64,000 nt of DNA from positions 44,321,180-44,385,179 of the forward strand of contig NC_054740.1 of the NCBI RefSeq assembly GCF_018143015.1, given 5' to 3'. Source of the DNA: Lytechinus variegatus. Its lineage: Eukaryota > Echinodermata > Echinoidea > Temnopleuroida > Toxopneustidae. The notes below the pieces were generated by a model. The model was given only the letters and a program-made list of their open reading frames with translations, was not told the DNA's origin and did no database searches. Positions 58,270 to 64,000 of this stretch are shown here, piece by piece. Position 1 is the stretch's first letter, and each line of letters starts with the position of its first letter. The translations under genes and the position numbers were made by a program.

Positions 58270-58345
58270 ATTAAGCCATGCAGTGCCGCTTCCAATACGT
58301 ATTAAGCGCTATATAAATGTTAATTATTGCTATTATTATCTACGC
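58270..58345 (+). mobile_element. SINE 3'-tail remnant
   Basis: TATTAAGCGCTATATAAATG followed by TTATTGCTATTATTATC, the family tail, directly after the CAT array; the array probably expanded from such a tail. Confidence 0.55.
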
Positions 58346-58834
58346 TACCTCATAAAGCTTTATTCAACTTGGATGTACCCAAAATAAGACCCCATATGAT
58401 TGTTTTACTCTTCTTCATGTGATATGTTAATTAAGACATCCAGCGATCATCATGCATCAAGCTTGCTTGAGGTAGCACCACACATTGGTTTGTTCATGCT
58501 TTCCCGAGGCAATATTATTACTTCCATCTCCAACATTCTCGCATAATGACCTTTGAAAAGAAAGGCCATGTGCAAAGTGAAACAACTGCTTTCAAGGTGT
58601 TATGATCTTTGGATTTATTTGCCACATCAATTCGCAATGCATTTCTGTTTTTTAAAGAACAATAAGTACAAAAAAGCACAATTCCTTCATCATAATAATG
58701 AACTAACCACCCTGAAAATAAAAAATGCCGGTAATTCTTACTTTTATCGTATTTATTCCATTCCATTTTACATGTTTTAGGTGTCATGTACAGATTATTG
58801 ATAAAGGACAATATGAAGTTTGTTAAACCGATTC

Positions 58835-59050
58835 ACATTTTGCTATTATACAGATATTGACTAATGGGGTGTGTAATATAAACATTCTTTGGACCGCCGG
58901 ATTTGTATTTTCCCGAGGGGTTATATTTTCCCGAAGTGCGCAGCGCGGAGGGAAAATATGACCACGAGGGAAAATATTAATCCTTTAGGTGGTCCAAAGA
59001 ATGTTTTTTTTACACATCCCATCAGTCAATATCTGTTATATTAGATAGCC
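58835..59050. mobile_element. foldback element, ~50-bp arms
   Basis: CAGATATTGACTAATGGGGTG...AACATTCTTTGGACC is mirrored by GGTCCAAAGAATG...CATCCCATCAGTCAATATC. Between the arms is TTTTCCCGAAGTGCGCAGCG with inverted TTTTCCCTC/GAGGGAAAA pieces. Confidence 0.8.
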
Positions 59051-59452
59051 TCTAGTGATGAAGATAAAGTTAGGCCTAATGATGCGTGCAGCGTGTTTAT
59101 GATATTCAAAGTGATTGATTGAACTGGTATAGATCTAACATTAGATCTTGATCTATATATATCTAAGTAACGTTAGTCTAACGCAGTGAATGGCCCTTTT
59201 CTATTCAAATCAACTTTGTTTAGGCCTAGCCCTAGATCTAAATCTAAGTTCGAGCCCAGTCCAGGTCCAAGGCAGGCCGATAATGCATGGTAACATCTAA
59301 TCCCCAAGAGGGCGCCATACACGTAAAAAATATATTCATGGACCGGTTAGTCAATATATTCATCGAAGGTGGACAGGCTGAGAAAATACATGGATTTCGA
59401 TCATATCACGTGACGCGCAATGGACCAATCGCGCTTGGCTATCTAATATATT
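59036..59452. mobile_element. possible MITE with TATTAGATAGCC ends
   Basis: TATATTAGATAGCC at 59038 and GGCTATCTAATATA at 59439 are inverted. The left end overlaps the foldback just before it, so the two may be parts of one unit. Confidence 0.4.
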
Positions 59453-59714
59453 GTAAGTTTGCATAGAATTAATAAAGTGAAAATGAGAAAACAACAATAT
59501 GGAAGATGGACTGGTAAAAACCAATGATGCATGGCTAAGACGCATCACATACTCCCAATTCAGAATCTACGGACTGTCCACGAAAATGCAAAATTAATAT
59601 TTCGAACATATTGTCGCATAATATGTCAAATCATTGTGGGTTTTCTATCCTTTTATTTTAAGTTGAATGTTATAAATCGATTTGCATGAATATGTTATTT
59701 CAAATGTTATGAAT

Positions 59715-60060
59715 GTGTAATTGATGACGATGATGATGACGATGGTGATGATGATGATGATAACGATGATAATGATGATGATGATGATAATGATGATGAT
59801 GGTGGTGATGGTGATGATGATGGTGATGAAGATGATGACGATGATGATGACGATGGTGATGATGATGATAACGATGATAATGATGGTGGTGATGGTGATG
59901 ATGATAATGATGGTGGTGATGATGATGATGGTGATGGTGATGGTGATGGTGATGATGCTGATGATGATGGTGATGGTGATGATGACGATGATGATGATGA
60001 TATTGATGATGATGATGGTGATGACCTTGATGGTTATCATGACAACAACTGGAGATATAA
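59715..60060 (+). repeat. (GAT)n array, ~345 bp
   Basis: Imperfect GAT/GGT trinucleotides, the reverse-strand equivalent of the array at 57865-58215. Open on both strands; non-coding. Confidence 0.95.
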
Positions 60061-60069
60061 TGGTTGATC

Positions 60070-60830
60070 AATCAACAAACAATACCCTGGAATTGATGAT
60101 GACGATAATCGTGACGATGAAGTCAATGATCTCGACGACAAGGATGACAAAGATAATGATAAAGCCAGTCAACTACCTAAAATACATGCGTTGTGTTCTC
60201 AGAGCTAGCGCTTGTGGGAAGAATAAACTGCTAAGACAACGTCTATATAAAATACCAACCCTGACCCGTCACTTTGATACACAACCATCATAACAAACGA
60301 GATAATCGTCTACTTCATGTCCTTAGACAAGACACCTGTTTAAGAAACATATTTGTGTCATATCTTATTTACGACATCATAATAGGCTTAGCATCATTAT
60401 ACAAACATACCGGGATTTTCGTTCCTGATCAGATATTAAAAAAAAAAAGAAAATTGAGATAAATAAAATCAATTGAAATGCATCCAAGTAAAATTGTAAC
60501 AAAATGTAAAGTAAGGTATTTGTAAAATAAGACATCTGAATAAATAAGATTTAGAGTAAAAAAAAGTCGACGAACGGCTTCGCATATTATAGATACATAA
60601 CAAATGCACGAATTATATGTGGATAAGTTGAAATAAATATTGAATACTGAGAGTTGTTATCGAATATAGGGTGTGAATGGATGGATGAATGATTCAGTAA
60701 GTGATTAGTATTATATTACACATAGTACGCCTCAAGGAATATAAAACTCATTCATGCTAGATTACTAAAAGGTATAAAAAGATTTGATTTAGAAAATCTA
60801 AAGGCCTGGTCACACCGCCCGTATGGCAAG
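60070..60830. other. unassigned
   Basis: Begins with a decayed GAT-rich continuation. At 60802 AAGGCCTGGTCACACCGCCC looks like the end of a DNA element, but its partner was not found. Confidence 0.4.
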
Positions 60831-60855
60831 CCGTATTGATATATATTGTGATTTT

Positions 60856-61480
60856 GTGATATCACGAATTCGAATTACTGATATCACGAATTCGAATTAC
60901 TGATATCACTAATTCGATTTAGTGATATCACTAATTCGATTTAGTGATATCACTAATTCGATTTAGTGATATCACCAAATCGAATTAGTGATATCACTAA
61001 TTCCCATATGTTTTTCACACAAATCCCTTTTTTGATATCAAGAAATAGAATTTGTGATATCACTAAATCGAATTAGTGATATCACTAAATCGAATTAGTG
61101 ATATCACAAATTCGAATTTGTGATATCACTAAATGAATTTGTGATATCAAAAATTCGAATTAGTGATATCAGGAATTGAATTTGTGATATCACGAATTCT
61201 ATTTCGTGATATCAAAAAAGGGGTTTGTGTAGTAAATGAATAGAAATTAGTGATATCACTAATTCGAATTTGTGATATCACAAAATGAATTTGTGATATC
61301 ACTAAATCGAATTAGTGATATCACTAAATCGAATTAGTGATATCACTAAATCGAATATGTGATATCACTAATTCCAATTTTTGATATCACAAATTCATTT
61401 AGTGATATCACTAATACGATTTTGTGATATCATTAATTCGACTTAGTGATATCACTAATTCGAATTAGTGATATCACAAA
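60856..61480. repeat. palindromic ~22-bp satellite
   Basis: About 28 copies of AGTGATATCACTAATTCGAATT. Each unit has two dyad centres (GATATC and TTCGAA), so the array reads nearly the same on both strands. Variation is confined to the base next to TGATATCA. Confidence 0.95.
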
Positions 61481-61530
61481 ATGACAAAAGAAATTTAGCA
61501 CTCATGTTGTGAAAGATATCGCTTTGATTT

Positions 61531-61851
61531 CGAGCTTTACCTCAGTGCTAGAATTCACGTGGTATTTTGAGCTTTACTTTAGTGCTAGAATTCACGTGGT
61601 ATTTTGAGCTTTACTTTAGTGCTAGAATTCACGTTGTATTTTGAGCTTTACTTTAGTGCTAGAATTCACGTGGTATTTTGAGCTTTACTTTAGTGCTAGA
61701 ATTCACGTGGTATTTTGAGCTTTACTTTAGTGCTAGAATTCACGTGGTATTTTGAGCTTTACTTTAGTGCTAGAATTCACGTGGTATTTTGAGCTTTACT
61801 TTAGTGCTAGAATTCACGTGGTATTTTGAGCTTTACTTTAGTGCTCAAATT
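61531..61851 (+). repeat. 37-bp satellite with CACGTG
   Basis: Eight copies of TTTTGAGCTTTACTTTAGTG plus CTAGAATTCACGTGGTA; seven have an intact CACGTG (one has CACGTT). A ninth, diverged copy follows and decayed forms reach about 61975. Confidence 0.95.
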
Positions 61852-61989
61852 CAGCTCTGTTTCTATCGCTAGTTTAGCGTTTTAATTCACTTGGTATTTA
61901 TTACATTGATGCAAAAAATAACCTGTGATCTAAACCTTTACATTAGTGCAATAATTCAGTTCTGATTTTTTTTGCACTTTATTCGTTTA

Positions 61990-62790
61990 AATCGATTGAC
62001 AACATATCAAGAATGAAATTAAGGATATGTTGCCAATTTCTATGTAATCATTCAGTAATTCTCTTTTGACGTATGATATTTTGGGGGTTGTTTTTTTTAT
62101 TACAAAAAATGAACAACTTATACTTTATTTGCATTTTTATGGTTGAAATTTAGTTGGCGAATTTAAAGAGATATTTTGTCACCGCTGAGCAGTGTGGCCA
62201 GCGCTCAAAATGAAATTATGCTAGGGAGGACCGCAAAGTTATGCTAAAATTATGCCAAATGAAATAACAACATGGAGCAGAAAAAAATACTAAATTACGC
62301 TAAAAATTTATGCAAAAATGGGTGAGATAACTTAACAATTTTTTTAAATCAAATGAAATAAATAAATATGTCTATATAAATAAAATAAAAACTATTAAAA
62401 AAACAAAAAATTGAAAAATAAAATTTGATTTTTTTTTGAAGATTATAAAATCAAATATAAAAAAATAATAAAAAAAATTGACAATTTATTTACAATAATC
62501 AATTTGCTCAGTAGATGCAAAAATGCAATGACTTGCACGGTTCTCATGCACTGGGAGAAGCCTGAAAGAAGGGGCGGGGGGTATGAAAACCTGTATGTAT
62601 CTTGTCCAGATTGTGAAGACTTAAAAAAACATAAACAAAATATTGGCCTGAGCCCCCCCCCCCCCCACAAACAAAATGCATCCAGCCTTGCATCGCCACT
62701 CACACCCTGCCTGTCTTTATTCTAATCTTTAATAAACAAAATAGTCAAGCTTGCTGAAAAGGGGTATAGTTCTATATTCAAAATAAGTTT
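61990..62790. other. unassigned, AT-rich with a poly-C tract
   Basis: CAGTGTGGCCAGCGC at 62189 and a G-run/C-run bounded piece at 62572-62700 look like element ends. No gene supported. Confidence 0.4.
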
Positions 62791-62795
62791 TTTAG

Positions 62796-62850
62796 ATCCT
62801 GCATGGGAATACTTGGTTGACATAGTAACCGAGGGGGAAACTCTCTTGTC
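62796..62850 (+). CDS. candidate 55-bp internal exon, unidentified
   Basis: Acceptor AAGTTTTTTAG, an open 55-base stretch and donor TC/GTAAGC. In the only open phase it reads (D)PAWEYLVDIVTEGETLL(S). The residue choice is protein-like, but the piece is short, its phase does not join directly to the exon at 55517, and no neighbour exon was found. Confidence 0.25.
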
Positions 62851-63499
62851 GTAAGCATGTAAAATTCATGTTATATCTTTTTTCTGTATGATGCTGCAGG
62901 AATTGCTTCAAATCTATAAAAGACGATTAACAACATTATTGAATATTTCTGTCTCAAATTTTGTGACTGCTTAAAATAAAATTTAAAAATGGTATATTTT
63001 TTTTCTCAACCCATTTGTTCTTTAACTGCGATTATTACATCATGAATCAACATCTGTCATGCGCTATGCACAACTGAATTACAACCAGAGAAAGAACAAC
63101 ACAAAATGACGCATATAGATGTCTGGTATAATTATTGGCATCTGCAGCTTATTTGTGAGGTATTTTCACAAAGACCCTGAGTCAACATAAGTATTTTGAT
63201 ATAATCTATAATGTGTGCATGCACAAAATGAAATACCTCAGACTTCTGACCTTTAAACTCATGACTTAATATCAAATCTATATACAAGCATAACAATGCA
63301 TCTACCAACATGTATAACAATTACATAGCTACCAAAATTCAGAAGCAGATAACAGTCTTACTTCATGAAAACAGGAGTACACATGTACTTGCCAACTGCA
63401 TACATTTTACATGGGAATTGACCGACATATAAGCTAGATTCTGCAATTCGCACACTAACGGGAGGAAGTACCTCTTTTTGGTTTTGAATAGAATTGGTT

Positions 63500-63930
63500 G
63501 TAAGGCTATGCAGTTACTTAATAAGGTATAACAAGGCATGTATATTTGTTAGTTGTCAAAGTTTGCAAAGCATATGAAAATAACTACAAAAGTAAAGTTT
63601 GAGGTATAACAATTAAGTCATCAAGTTTGAGGTATGGCAAGGCATCTCATAGTAAAATTCAAGTGTAATGTATAAAAAAGACAAGTGGAAAGACAGCAGC
63701 AAGTTTCATGTATGTACCCGGTATATCAAGGTATCTGAACACACGAGTTTCAAGTTTAATGTATAAAATAGCATGTGGAAAGTGAATTAACACAGAAGTC
63801 AAGTCAAAGGTCCAAGGCATCTGATGACACATGTACCTAAACCATTCAAGTTTAGGTATATCAAGGCATCTGAAAACACCTACAACATTCAAGTTTAAGG
63901 TTTAACAAGACATCTGGAAAAAAAAGTTTA
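63500..63930 (+). repeat. degenerate ~50-70 bp tandem units
   Basis: Phrases CAAGTTTAAGGTATA.CAAGGCATCTG recur six to seven times with strong divergence (for example near 63570, 63628, 63720, 63750, 63848, 63895). Confidence 0.55.
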
Positions 63931-63973
63931 AACAAATTTCGAACATCAATTCTAAAAACAGATAATTAGACTT

Positions 63974-64000
63974 GCCAGTGGCGTACCGTGGGTCACGGCA
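63974..64000 (+). mobile_element. start of a CAGTGGCGTACC element (cut by window edge)
   Basis: CAGTGGCGTACCGTGGGTCA is the inverse form of the GGTACGCCACTG end seen at 14050. Only the first bases are inside the window. Confidence 0.5.

Noticed and set aside
57754-58295. ORFs of 139-156 codons, poly-Ile / poly-Met
   Set aside because: Translation of an ATC trinucleotide array on both strands.
59645-60293. ORFs of 123-190 codons, poly-His / poly-Met / poly-Ile
   Set aside because: Translation of a GAT trinucleotide array; no flanking coding sequence.
1-64000. LTR retrotransposons, Polintons or other virus-derived elements
   Set aside because: I found no long direct terminal repeats, primer-binding/polypurine pair, integrase, protease, capsid or polymerase-B sequence. 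The 4.79-kb element has a 6-bp duplication but short TIRs and no such genes.

Overview
The window reads as nuclear genomic DNA of a marine deuterostome, most likely a sea urchin. The grounds are long introns with vertebrate-like splice sites, short coding exons, and a dense load of short-TIR DNA elements, foldback elements, a tRNA-derived SINE and G/C homopolymer tracts that I associate with echinoid genomes. The species call is inference; no database was searched. No prokaryotic gene, operon or CRISPR locus is present.

Region 1 (1-25.8 kb, + strand) is the 3' half of one host gene, an SLC6-family Na+/Cl- dependent transporter. Six exons (1570-1682, 3385-3525, 8358-8457, 10311-10411, 24888-25061, 25643-25768) splice in compatible phases and encode about the last 250 residues, transmembrane helices 8 to 12 plus the cytoplasmic tail. 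The first half lies upstream of base 1. Its introns are filled with mobile and tandem repeats: two related short-TIR element families holding 150-200 bp units that carry perfect nuclear-receptor DR1 half-site pairs, a mariner-like MITE, a 1.3 kb C/T/A minisatellite abutting an exon, and, in the 14.5 kb intron, two copies of a 562/561 bp MITE each with its own 8-bp target duplication, an array of GC-rich cores in AT-rich spacers, a tRNA-like sequence and a polypyrimidine tract.

Region 2 (25.8-33 kb) is the gene's 3' flank: a TTAA-flanked MITE, a 1.5 kb short-TIR element with ~150 bp internal units, and a 32-copy, 30-bp minisatellite that is open in several frames but looks non-coding.

Region 3 (33.0-37.8 kb) is a 4.79 kb DNA transposon with 24-bp TIRs, a 6-bp target duplication (GATATG), subterminal repeats and a convincing minus-strand terminal coding exon.

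Region 4 (38-54 kb) is repeat-rich. It holds a 0.5 kb foldback, a SINE, a nested stack of inverted-repeat elements bounded by inverted 16-bp minisatellites (43.12-47.96 kb), a degenerate LINE reverse-transcriptase tail with a palindromic MITE inserted in it, and two unidentified coding-like stretches.

Region 5 (54-64 kb) has a probable first exon of a secreted protein (55517-55611, signal peptide plus strong splice donor) with a divergent ORF just upstream. It then carries two trinucleotide arrays in opposite orientation, a palindromic GATATC/TTCGAA satellite, a 37-bp E-box satellite and a possible 55-bp exon near 62.8 kb. Only the SLC6 gene is secure; the other coding calls are candidates.
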